Part shown: piece by piece, positions 9,070 through 15,538 of the stretch
Layout: each line of letters begins with the position of its first letter
How positions within the stretch are numbered: position 1 is the stretch's first letter
Assembly (NCBI RefSeq): GCF_026168105.1
Contig: NZ_LBMW01000010.1
Coordinates: 62,001 to 126,000 of the forward strand
Direction of reading: 5' to 3'
Origin: Streptomyces hygroscopicus
GTDB taxonomy: Bacteria; Actinomycetota; Actinomycetes; Streptomycetales; Streptomycetaceae
Length of the DNA stretch: 64,000 bases
The notes under the pieces: generated by a model
Seen by the model: only the letters and a program-made list of their open reading frames with translations
Told to the model about the DNA's origin: nothing
Database searches by the model: none
Position numbers and translations under genes: made by a program

Positions 9070-9293
9070 TGCATCACCGCCTGCCCGGCCCGGCAGCGAG
9101 GGCAGGTGCACGGCGGGAAGCCACTCTCCTTCGGTAGCTGCTTCTCGCCGTAGTCGATGCTCGTGACGGTGCCGCGGTCCTCGGTGATCGTGCCGTCGTC
9201 GACCACCCTGTAGACGCGAATGCTCATCTTCACCCTGGGCCGTGCCGGGGTCGTATTGACCCTGAGCCGTTCCGCGGCCGTAGTGTTCGTCAT
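9066..9293 (-). CDS. Small conserved-type protein with CTCPRC motif
   Basis: A 75-residue protein beginning MTNTTAAERLRVNTTPARPR, with a beta-rich middle (KMSIRVYRVVDDGTITEDRG) and a C-terminal CTCPRCRAGQAV. The three cysteines in CxCxxC could bind zinc. A Shine-Dalgarno-like AAGGAG lies just upstream of the ATG. Its stop overlaps the DUF6415 start, and this pair recurs, as far as I recall, in Streptomyces element cargo. Function unknown. Confidence 0.65.
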   Translation of the reverse strand: MTNTTAAERLRVNTTPARPRVKMSIRVYRVVDDGTITEDRGTVTSIDYGEKQLPKESGFPPCTCPRCRAGQAVMQ

Positions 9294-9378
9294 GTCGACG
9301 CTCCTTCACCGGTTTGAGCGTTGGCCGTGACCCCGGGGCCGTGACCGCGGTCGCCGGGGTCGGCTGATCCACGTGCGT

Positions 9379-9576
9379 TCACGCGGCGGTCGCCTGGCTA
9401 CGGCATCCGCATGTGACGGTCTGCCACACGCAGGCGCTGCCGCGGACCGCCACATGCCCAGCCGCGCGCAGGGTCTTGCTGACGGCCCCGCAGTCGAAGC
9501 AGATCTCACCGTGCAGTCGGACGATGCTCACGCATCCGTCGATGACCGTCGGCGCGAGTGGGAGTGTGTCAGGCAT
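9379..9576 (-). CDS. Small cysteine-rich protein, possible zinc-binding
   Basis: A 65-residue protein from ATG 9574-9576: MPDTLPLAPTVIDGCVSIVR, then EICFDCGAV and VTCGCRSQATAA. The CxxC and CxC pairs could hold a metal. The frame is open further upstream, but that portion is proline/serine noise. It lies in the same orientation as the two genes downstream and the regulator upstream, so it may belong to one cargo operon. Function unknown. Confidence 0.55.
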   Translation of the reverse strand: MPDTLPLAPTVIDGCVSIVRLHGEICFDCGAVSKTLRAAGHVAVRGSACVWQTVTCGCRSQATAA

Positions 9577-9673
9577 CCCCGAATCCCATCTGCTGGTTCC
9601 TACGCATGTAACAGATGGTGGGGGCATGGAAGGGTCACAAGTACCCCGGCAAGGGGCAGTTGGGGCAGGGCGC

Positions 9674-10528
9674 TCAGGTAGCGGCGCACCACTCCGCGAA
9701 GTTGGTGAGACTCTCGACGTCAGCACGTCTGATGCGGCGGAGCTTGGCAGCGTCTTCACGCACCCACGGGTGTTCGCGGGTGTGCTGCGGGGCTATATTG
9801 CGGGCAACCTTCAGCGACTCGAAGGCGTCGTCAGCGAAGCCCGACCAGAGCTGGGCCCGGGCGAGCTCGATGTAGAAACCGCTGCGGCGCTCAGCCGGAA
9901 GATCTTTGGGCGGTTTCCACTCGCTGGCGACGTCGAGGGCGCGGCCGACATGTTCGCCCCCGAGGCTGACGGCGACGGAGACTTCGTGGATACGCACCGA
10001 GTCAGGGCCGAACGCGGTGCCGCAGTAGACGTCCTCGTGCACCCTGTCGGCGAGGGCACTTGCCTCATTGAGGTGGGTGACTGTGGCGGAGGCGTCACGG
10101 GCCCGGCCCGCGATGACGGCAGCCCTCATGTGGAGCGCGCCCTTCGCTGCGATCTCTCGCGCTGTGGCCGGGGCCGGGGCGGCATCCAACGCCTGTTCCA
10201 GTGTGCGCAATCCGGCCGCGTGGGCGCGGGCGGCGAAGAAGGTCTCAGTGCGGACGTAGGCGACGGACGCGGAGAGCAGCGGATCGCCGACCTCGGGGAC
10301 GGCCCACCGCATGAGTTCGATCAGGCGCGCGGATAGGTCATGGGCACCGAACTTGTAGGCGACGGCGTCGGCGCAGCGGTAGGCCTTCACCAGAAGTCCA
10401 GCCACTTCGGCCCGCTGCTCGCCGAGGGCTGCGTGGTAGGCGCAGGCAAGTTCGGCGAGCAGTTCAGGGAGCTTGTGGGCGATCCGCGTGTACTGGGCTG
10501 CGAGCCTCCAGCGAGCGGCCTGTGTCAC
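9674..10528 (-). CDS. C-terminal TPR-like half of a split XRE-type regulator
   Basis: A 284-residue helical protein: VTQAARWRLAAQYTRIAHKL at the start, then AAVIAGRARDASATVTHLNE, GTAFGPDSVRIHEVSVAVSL, RRSGFYIELARAQLWSG and VREDAAKLRRIRRADVESL at the end. This is the tetratricopeptide-like sensory region normally fused behind an XRE helix-turn-helix in Streptomyces regulators of about 400 residues. Here it starts at GTG 10526-10528, overlapping by four bases the stop of the frame that encodes the DNA-binding half. Either the two halves are made separately by coupled translation or one base change has shifted the frame. Alone it would have no DNA-binding domain. Confidence 0.75.
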   Translation of the reverse strand: MTQAARWRLAAQYTRIAHKLPELLAELACAYHAALGEQRAEVAGLLVKAYRCADAVAYKFGAHDLSARLIELMRWAVPEVGDPLLSASVAYVRTETFFAARAHAAGLRTLEQALDAAPAPATAREIAAKGALHMRAAVIAGRARDASATVTHLNEASALADRVHEDVYCGTAFGPDSVRIHEVSVAVSLGGEHVGRALDVASEWKPPKDLPAERRSGFYIELARAQLWSGFADDAFESLKVARNIAPQHTREHPWVREDAAKLRRIRRADVESLTNFAEWCAAT

Positions 10529-10863
10529 TGCGGCCTGTGGAGCTCATGGAAGGAGCGGACCGGGCCGTCGTCCGGAAGGTCGTAGGTGGCGAGGGCAGCG
10601 GAGAGGGCGGGCAGCGCATCGCGCACGCGAGTGTGGGCGGGGCCGCGGTCGGCACGCAGAAGGCTGGGGTCGATGCCGAGCGCATCGGCGATGGCCTGCA
10701 GGGTGGAGTCGGTGACCCCTCGCTCGCCGCGTTCGATCTTGCGGATGGTGCCGAGCGCGACGCAGGCCGCGTCCGCAAGTTGCTGCTGCGTCATCGACGG
10801 GCGGACGACGCCGCGGTAGTAGGCGATACGGCGGCCTACCCCGCTGTCGGTCCGTGCGGGCAT
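10525..10863 (-). CDS. N-terminal helix-turn-helix half of a split XRE-type regulator
   Basis: A 112-residue protein with an XRE domain at about residues 23-60: MTQQQLADAACVALGTIRKI followed by ERGERGVTDSTLQAIADALG. It then continues ALPALSAALATYDLPDDGPV and ends RSFHELHRPQ. The last ten residues enter the region that in full-length relatives runs straight into the TPR-like domain, which lies here in another frame directly downstream. An inverted repeat 11 bp upstream of the start is a likely autoregulatory operator. See the downstream half for the frameshift question. Confidence 0.75.
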   Translation of the reverse strand: MPARTDSGVGRRIAYYRGVVRPSMTQQQLADAACVALGTIRKIERGERGVTDSTLQAIADALGIDPSLLRADRGPAHTRVRDALPALSAALATYDLPDDGPVRSFHELHRPQ

Positions 10864-10873
10864 ACTGGCTCCA

Positions 10874-10895
10874 GTTCAGGGCGTCCACCCTGAAC
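10874..10895. promoter_or_regulatory. Perfect inverted repeat upstream of the split XRE regulator
   Basis: GTTCAGGG, 6-base spacer, CCCTGAAC. It ends 11 bp before the ATG at 10863, a position expected for an operator through which the XRE protein represses its own gene. Confidence 0.55.
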
Positions 10896-10925
10896 CGTAC
10901 TCGCGTCGCGACACAGCTGTACTCG

Positions 10926-10959
10926 AACGGCCCTAACAGCCCTGGCTGGTGGGGCCGTT
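10926..10959 (-). terminator. Hairpin downstream of the HAD hydrolase gene
   Basis: Arms AACGGCCC (10926-10933) and GGGCCGTT (10952-10959) can pair 10 bp beyond the HAD gene stop. No U-tract follows on the minus strand, as is usual in Streptomyces. Confidence 0.4.
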
Positions 10960-10968
10960 TCAGTGTCG

Positions 10969-11610
10969 TCAGTCCGCGATGATCGATGCGAGTTCGGTGA
11001 GGCTGTCGATCCGCCAGTCCGCGACCTCCACCACCTCCGGGTCGTCTGCCCACAAATGCCCCCACGGGCCGCGGCGGATGTGTGCCACGCGCAGGCCGGC
11101 CGCCTTTGCCGGGAACACGTCGTTCGCCGGGTGGTCACCTACGTACAGGGTGGCTTCCGGACCTGCCTGACCGACCTCCAGCACACGCCGGAAGAACTCC
11201 GGCTGCGGCTTCGCCACGCCCCACTCCTCCGACGTCACAATCAGGTCCGCAGGTAGGTCCCGGTCGCGCATCAGTTCACCCGCGCGGCGCGTCTGGTTGC
11301 CGGCAATGATGACGCGCACTCCCTGCTGACGCAGTGCCGACAAGGCCGGTCGCACGTCGTCGTAGAGGTCACTCTCATCGAGCAGCTCGCCTCGGCCGGC
11401 GGCTTCGCGGGCGCGATACTCAGCGGCGACATCGATGCCAGGACGTGCGAGCCGAAGCGCTTCCGCGTTGTCATGGCCCTGGGCGACGACGGCCCCGACG
11501 AGCGCCGAAAGGGTGTGGCGAGGAACCTTCAGCCAGTCGGCCCACGAGGCCCAATAACGGTCGTCGCGGGTGATCGTCTCGCCGATGTCCAACACGATAG
11601 TCTCAATCAC
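10969..11610 (-). CDS. HAD-superfamily hydrolase
   Basis: A 213-residue HAD-fold phosphatase-like protein. Motif I is degenerate: VLDIGETIT has the nucleophile aspartate, but the usual DxD general-acid aspartate is replaced (D-I-G). Motif II is VIIAGN, motif III lysine lies in GVAKPQPEFF, and motif IV is YVGDHPANDVFPAKAAGL. The D-x-G-E start occurs in several HAD subfamilies, so activity is still possible. Start ATG at 11608-11610. It sits in the accessory island upstream of the split regulator with 105 bp between, and may have been cargo of the former element. Substrate unknown. Confidence 0.8.
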   Translation of the reverse strand: MIETIVLDIGETITRDDRYWASWADWLKVPRHTLSALVGAVVAQGHDNAEALRLARPGIDVAAEYRAREAAGRGELLDESDLYDDVRPALSALRQQGVRVIIAGNQTRRAGELMRDRDLPADLIVTSEEWGVAKPQPEFFRRVLEVGQAGPEATLYVGDHPANDVFPAKAAGLRVAHIRRGPWGHLWADDPEVVEVADWRIDSLTELASIIAD

Positions 11611-11684
11611 CCTCCGAGCCTATGGTGCGGCAATGCTCACCTGGCGAGCCGGATGCCTCGTAAGCGCAGCTCGGCCAGTTGGCC

Positions 11685-12101
11685 GTGGCGTCCGCGCTGC
11701 CACCTGATGCGCCGCGCCTCCGGGCGATCCTGGCGTATCCGGAAGAACAGATAGCCGACAATGAGATCGTCGGCATTTACTAGCGGCTCCAGCGCGACGC
11801 CGTACGCGAGGCGCTCTCCCACTTCGAACGACGGCCAGCCCCCGAGCAGGGACCGCAACAACCGCGTCCGGCGGCACTCCCGCCTTCCGTATCCGCTGGC
11901 AGCGAGCGGGGGCCGGCGGGCTTCGTCTGCGAGCAGATGCGCACACCACCCCGCGGGGTAATCCACACCGGCGACTGCACAATGCCTCCGAGGACGACCC
12001 GCCCGATCGCCGAGCAGGAGGCCCGCCTTGCCCTCCGGGATCCGATCTTCGAGGCGTACGCGTTCTGCCGCCCGGACTCGAAGCTGGGGATCCTCGACTG
12101 A
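11685..12101 (+). pseudogene. DUF6233-family gene interrupted by an in-frame amber codon
   Basis: On the plus strand from GTG 11685 the translation reads VASALPPDAPRLRAILAYPE, EQIADNEIVGIY, then TAG at 11781-11783, then RLQRDAVREALSHFERR, and later PPRGVIHTGDCTMPPR and FCRPDSKLGILD before TGA 12099-12101. The two parts fit one 138-residue protein of the type I know as DUF6233 (GDC...CRPD pattern) from Streptomyces islands; relatives have a leucine at the amber position, so a one-base change explains it. The opposite strand is also open here, but its translation is arginine-rich and does not look like a protein. Probably a recent pseudogene, unless the amber is suppressed. Confidence 0.65.
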
Positions 12102-12134
12102 GCGCTTCGGGCCGGACCCAGACATACGAAGAAG

Positions 12135-12164
12135 CCCCCGCCGCCCGAAGGCGGCGGAGGCTCG
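12135..12164 (+). terminator. Strong GC-rich hairpin after the DUF6233 gene
   Basis: Arms AGCCCCCGCCGCC (12135-12147) and GGCGGCGGAGGCT (12152-12164) around a CGAA loop, with one G-T mismatch. It lies 33 bp after the DUF6233 stop and just after the stop of the convergent small membrane gene, so it may serve both. Confidence 0.7.
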
Positions 12165-12178
12165 GCCTCACGCGGGTT

Positions 12179-12490
12179 CTACAGCCTGCGGTACCTGGCC
12201 GTCATCGCGAGCATCGCCACCGCGAGCAGGCCGTGACTCTGCGGGCTGGGCGACGGAGTACTACCGCCTCCGCTGGTCATGGGGCATGTGGAGATGCGGA
12301 GTCTGTGCCTCTTGGCCTTGCGGCTCGGGAGTCGCGTGTCGCCCTCAGCGCCGATGGCGTAGCCGATCAGGCTAACGGCCGTGACGGACAGGCCGAGCGC
12401 GGCGCCCTGTTGCTTGGCGACCTTCCCGAGGTACACCTGTCCGGCAAGGGCCGCGACCATAAGGACAGCCGCCTTCTGGTTCTTCGACAT
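12179..12490 (-). CDS. Small membrane protein of the island
   Basis: A 103-residue protein starting MSKNQKAAVLMVAALAGQVY, a hydrophobic helix, followed by a second hydrophobic stretch (ALGLSVTAVSLIGYAIGA). The middle is charged and the C-terminus (HGLLAVAMLAMTARYRRL) may be a third helix. A strong ribosome-binding site, GGGAGGTGAG, lies 6 bases before the ATG, which supports expression. Family not recognised; small hydrophobic proteins of this kind are common in actinomycete mobile elements. The charged middle could also mean a frame change after residue ~50. Confidence 0.55.
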   Translation of the reverse strand: MSKNQKAAVLMVAALAGQVYLGKVAKQQGAALGLSVTAVSLIGYAIGAEGDTRLPSRKAKRHRLRISTCPMTSGGGSTPSPSPQSHGLLAVAMLAMTARYRRL

Positions 12491-12962
12491 CGCTACTCAC
12501 CTCCCTTCACGCAGAGTTGGGGGCAGCATTGCGCCTGGGTCTGACAATGTCCGTTCACCAACGGGGTATCCAGGGACTGGCGGGCGACACGTTAACGACT
12601 GGCATGCGCAGGCAACGCTCTGATTCGTAACGATGGCAAGTGCCGGTACGCACATAGGTGTTGGCCTCGAAAAGTTCCGCCGCCGCCTGTGACACTCCGG
12701 GGCGGGCGGGCGCAGGAGAGAGTGACCCGATCACGAGGGTCGAGGGTGGTCGCCCTCTTGGGGGAGGTAGCGAGCGCCGACGTGCAGGAGCAGGCTCGTT
12801 TCCCCCCGTAACGGGCCTGCTCCTGCTCGCACAAAGGGACCCGGACGCTAAATGGCTGGCGCCCGGGCTTTCATCATGGGCGGGCGACGGGGGTAGTTCT
12901 TGAGGGTCGCGGCAGTCAGCCAAGACCCCGCCCGAACCCGGTCGGGGCCCTGCCGCGTCCGA
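12491..12962. other. Non-coding stretch between two small island genes
   Basis: No convincing gene. It contains the hairpin at 12784-12826 and the promoter/leader of the small membrane gene at its left end. Short AT-richer patches suggest old transferred DNA. Confidence 0.4.
12784..12826. terminator. Perfect 12-bp hairpin in the island
   Basis: GCAGGAGCAGGC (12784-12795) pairs with GCCTGCTCCTGC (12815-12826); inner CGTT/AACG bases extend the stem. No gene ends nearby on the plus strand; on the minus strand the 65-residue gene ends about 137 bp upstream of it. Confidence 0.5.
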
Positions 12963-13160
12963 CTAACCGAGACTGCCAGCGAACTGGCCACTCTCGGCCT
13001 CCCAGACGCCGCCGACGATTCCCGCGCCGACGGCCAGGCCGAGCAGGCCGGCTGTGAGTGGGCTGAGCCGTCTCTTCCCCGGTACCGGGGGTGTGGGCAG
13101 GACCGGAGGTTCGGTGAGCTGGGGCAGGGTGTTCGGCTGTGGCGGAAGCTGATCGGCCAT
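12963..13160 (-). CDS. Small single-pass membrane protein
   Basis: A 65-residue protein from ATG 13158-13160: MADQLPPQPNTLPQLTEPPV, a proline-rich cytoplasmic head, the basic PGKRR, then one transmembrane helix (LTAGLLGLAVGAGIVGGVWE). This head-plus-helix layout is common in Streptomyces for small anchored proteins that precede secreted MmpS-like partners; here a truncated MmpS-like gene lies directly upstream, 67 bp away on the same strand. Function unknown. Confidence 0.6.
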   Translation of the reverse strand: MADQLPPQPNTLPQLTEPPVLPTPPVPGKRRLSPLTAGLLGLAVGAGIVGGVWEAESGQFAGSLG

Positions 13161-13227
13161 GGTCCCCCCCCCAAGGATGGTGCGGGGCGGGAAGCCCCCT
13201 AAAACGGCGAGGCTTCGCAGGGTTGCG

Positions 13228-13596
13228 TTACTCCCAGCCGCCGAGCAGGCCGCTGCTGAGCTGCGCGTCGCAGATGTTGTACCCGCCTGACGCGTGGCCG
13301 GACTTCGTGTGGCCATCGACGGTCACGGAGCAGTGGATATCGCCGGAGCCCTGCAACTGCGCGGACACTTGGTAGAACATGACCTTATCGTTCAGCGGCA
13401 GCGTGGCAGTAAACCCACCATCCCTCCACTTGCCCTGCCGGTTGTCGCTGTCGGAGCCGTAGGTGATGTCGATCGGGCCGAGGTCGCCGACGGGGGCGTT
13501 GCCCCACACTCCCACAACCCGTCCAGCACCAGGCGCTCGACCATCAACAGCGGCCAGGCTACCGGTACCACCAAATGAAATGATCTCTAAGTGCAA
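13228..13596 (-). pseudogene. MmpS-like small protein, apparently lacking its N-terminus
   Basis: Up to 122 residues; the C-terminal two thirds read IDITYGSDSDNRQGKWRDGG, then VMFYQVSAQLQGSGDIHCSV and SGHASGGYNICDAQLSSGL, which match the exported beta-sandwich domain of MmpS/transmembrane accessory-like proteins in streptomycetes. Relatives have a membrane anchor before this domain. Here the frame opens with a TTG codon and no signal or anchor helix, and it starts right where ordinary chromosomal sequence resumes, so the 5' part was probably lost at the island boundary. Confidence 0.5.
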
Positions 13597-13620
13597 CCAA
13601 AAATCCTGGTCACAACCCGG

Positions 13621-14835
13621 TCACCTCCGCACGCGTGGCATCCCCAGGCCGATCCAGGAGATGATCTCGCGCTGGATCTCGTTGTTGCCGCCGCCGAAGG
13701 TGAAGATCACCGCCGAGCGGTAGCCGCGTTCCAGCTCGCCGTGGAGCACGGCGCCCGCCGACCCCTCCTTCAGGGCGCCCGTGGCCGCCACGATCTCCAT
13801 GAGGCAGGCGTATGCGTCACGGCGGGCCTCGGAGCCGTAGACCTTGACGGCGGAGGCGTCCTGCGGGGTGAGCGTGCCCTCGTGGACGGCGTTCACCATC
13901 TGCCAGTTGAGAAGCTTCATCGCGTCCAGCCGGGTGTGCGTCCGGGCGAGACCCCGGCGCACCCACGGAAGGTCGATCACCCGGCGGCCGTCGGCGAGCT
14001 TGGTCTCCATGGCCCAGCGCTGCACGTCGTGCAGGGCGCGGATCGCCATGGTGCCGTGCGCGGCGAGAGTGACGCGCTCGTGGTTGAGCTGGTTGGTGAT
14101 CAGCCGCCAGCCCTGGTTCTCCTCGCCGACGCGTCGGGAGACCGGGACGCGGACGTTCTCGTAGTAGCTGGCGGTGGTGTCGTGCGAGGCGAGGGTGCGG
14201 ATGAGGGTGCAGGAGTAGCCGGGGTCGGAGGTCGGCACGAGCAGCATGGTGATGCCCTTGTGCGGCGGGGCGCTCGGGTCGGTGCGCACGGCGAGCCACA
14301 CCCAGTCCGCCGTGTCGCCGTTGGTGGTCCAGATCTTCTGACCGTTGACGACGTACTCTCCCCCGCTCCCGGCTTCGCCCGAGCGGGAGGTGCCCCGGTC
14401 GTCCCGCACCGCGCGCGTCTTCAGGGATGCCAGGTCGGTGCCCGCGTCCGGTTCGCTGTAGCCGATCGCGAAGTCGATCTCACCGGCGAGGATCTTCGGC
14501 AGGAAGTAGGCCTTCTGTTCGTCGGTGCCGAACTGCATGAGCGTCGGCCCGACCGTGTTGAGCGCCATCAGCGGCAGCGGTACGCCCGCCTGGGCGGCCT
14601 CGTCGAAGAAGATGAACTGCTCCATGGGGGTCAGCCCGCGCCCGCCGTACTCCTTCGGCCAGCCCACGCCGAGCCAGCCGTCGCTGCCGAGGCGGCGGAT
14701 GGTGTCACGGTAGAAGCGCTTCTGCGACGCGGGGTCGGCGTAGCGGGCGTAGGCGTGGTCCGGCACCAGTTCGGCGAAGTAGCGGCGCAACTCGGTGCGC
14801 AACCGCTGCTGCTCGGGCGTGTGGTCGAGATGCAC
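13621..14835 (-). CDS. Acyl-CoA dehydrogenase
   Basis: A 404-residue FAD enzyme that desaturates an acyl-CoA at alpha-beta. It shows the family blocks WPKEYGGRGLTPMEQ, IGYSEPDAGTDLASLKT (FAD/substrate loop), VNGQKIWTTNGDTADW and a C-terminal FTFGGGNNEIQREII. The length is that of the short-chain/steroid-type FadE group. GTG 14833-14835 is chosen because GGAGG lies seven bases upstream. Fifty bases before the start is a sequence fitting the KstR operator consensus, hinting at sterol- or fatty-acid-linked control. No partner dehydrogenase is adjacent, unlike the heteromeric FadE pairs of Mycobacterium, so substrate remains open. Confidence 0.9.
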   Translation of the reverse strand: MHLDHTPEQQRLRTELRRYFAELVPDHAYARYADPASQKRFYRDTIRRLGSDGWLGVGWPKEYGGRGLTPMEQFIFFDEAAQAGVPLPLMALNTVGPTLMQFGTDEQKAYFLPKILAGEIDFAIGYSEPDAGTDLASLKTRAVRDDRGTSRSGEAGSGGEYVVNGQKIWTTNGDTADWVWLAVRTDPSAPPHKGITMLLVPTSDPGYSCTLIRTLASHDTTASYYENVRVPVSRRVGEENQGWRLITNQLNHERVTLAAHGTMAIRALHDVQRWAMETKLADGRRVIDLPWVRRGLARTHTRLDAMKLLNWQMVNAVHEGTLTPQDASAVKVYGSEARRDAYACLMEIVAATGALKEGSAGAVLHGELERGYRSAVIFTFGGGNNEIQREIISWIGLGMPRVRR

Positions 14836-14884
14836 GGCGCCTCCAGATTCCCCAGGGCGGGTACGGTCCTGACGGCGCACACCG

Positions 14885-14898
14885 TAGAACGTGTTTCA
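14885..14898. promoter_or_regulatory. KstR-type operator
   Basis: TAGAACGTGTTTCA fits the published KstR consensus TnnAACnnGTTnnA at every fixed position and lies 50 bp upstream of the acyl-CoA dehydrogenase start. The binding regulator is not encoded in the window. Confidence 0.55.
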
Positions 14899-15072
14899 GA
14901 AATTGGGAATGGCGGTGCATGCGCCGGTGCACCGGCGGCGTTGGCACTCGCGCCCGGGCCGTGGTTTTCGGCCCGGTGGCTCGCGCCGCCATGAAGTCGT
15001 CGTCGGCGTCACCGCGCACACGGCCGACGGCGTCACCCGCGAACCCGTCAGCTCGGTGTCACCACGAAGTCG

Positions 15073-15444
15073 TCAACTCAGCGTCACCACGAAGTCGGCG
15101 CAGGCCCGGGCGCAGGCCCGGCAGGCCTGCGCGGCCTCCTCGCCGCCCGGATCCCGGTCGAAGACGTGCGCGCTCTCCAGGCACACCGCCAGGCACCACT
15201 CCGCCTGGCCGCGGATGGCTGCCTCCTTCTGCCCGCTCTGGTCGGACAGCGCGCGGCAGGTCGCGTCGCAGACCTCCGCGCATGTGATGCCCGTGCGCCG
15301 CAGAACGTCCTGGTCGTGGGGCCCGTCCGGTTCCGCGAGACTCGCGCGCAGGGCGCAGGCCCGGGCACATTCGGTGCAGGCCTGCGCGCAGGCGAAGCGG
15401 TCCTCCAGGAAGCGGTAGACCTCCTGCTGGGATGTCGTCGTCAC
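15073..15444 (-). CDS. Four-helix cysteine-rich protein (DUF326, copper-storage type)
   Basis: A 123-residue helical protein with cysteines at regular spacing: CAQACTECARACALR, TCAEVCDATCRAL, EWCLAVCLESAHV and ACRACARACADF. This is the DUF326/Csp-like four-helix bundle whose cysteines line the core and bind Cu(I) in characterised members. No Tat or Sec signal is seen, so it would be cytosolic. Start ATG 15442-15444. It lies between the acyl-CoA dehydrogenase and NDH-2 genes, all on the minus strand but separated by 94 bp or more. Copper storage is inferred from family only. Confidence 0.8.
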   Translation of the reverse strand: MTTTSQQEVYRFLEDRFACAQACTECARACALRASLAEPDGPHDQDVLRRTGITCAEVCDATCRALSDQSGQKEAAIRGQAEWCLAVCLESAHVFDRDPGGEEAAQACRACARACADFVVTLS

Positions 15445-15538
15445 GGGGTGCGGGTAGCCGGGGGCGGTCGCGCCAAACCCGGCGGTCCAGGCAGGGTCGG
15501 TTGCCCTCCCCGCGGTCCCGTCAGTGCGTGCGGTCCCC

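Noticed and set aside
11637..12125. Minus-strand 162-codon open frame
   Set aside because: It is antisense to the DUF6233-like plus-strand frame, Arg-rich and without recognisable pattern, although a few stretches look plausible.
8040..13620. Attachment-site direct repeat flanking the island
   Set aside because: I looked for a shared sequence near 8.05-8.19 kb and 13.57-13.62 kb and found only short chance matches.
13591..14994. Plus-strand frame opposite the acyl-CoA dehydrogenase
   Set aside because: Mirror frame; the minus strand has a full dehydrogenase with all motifs.
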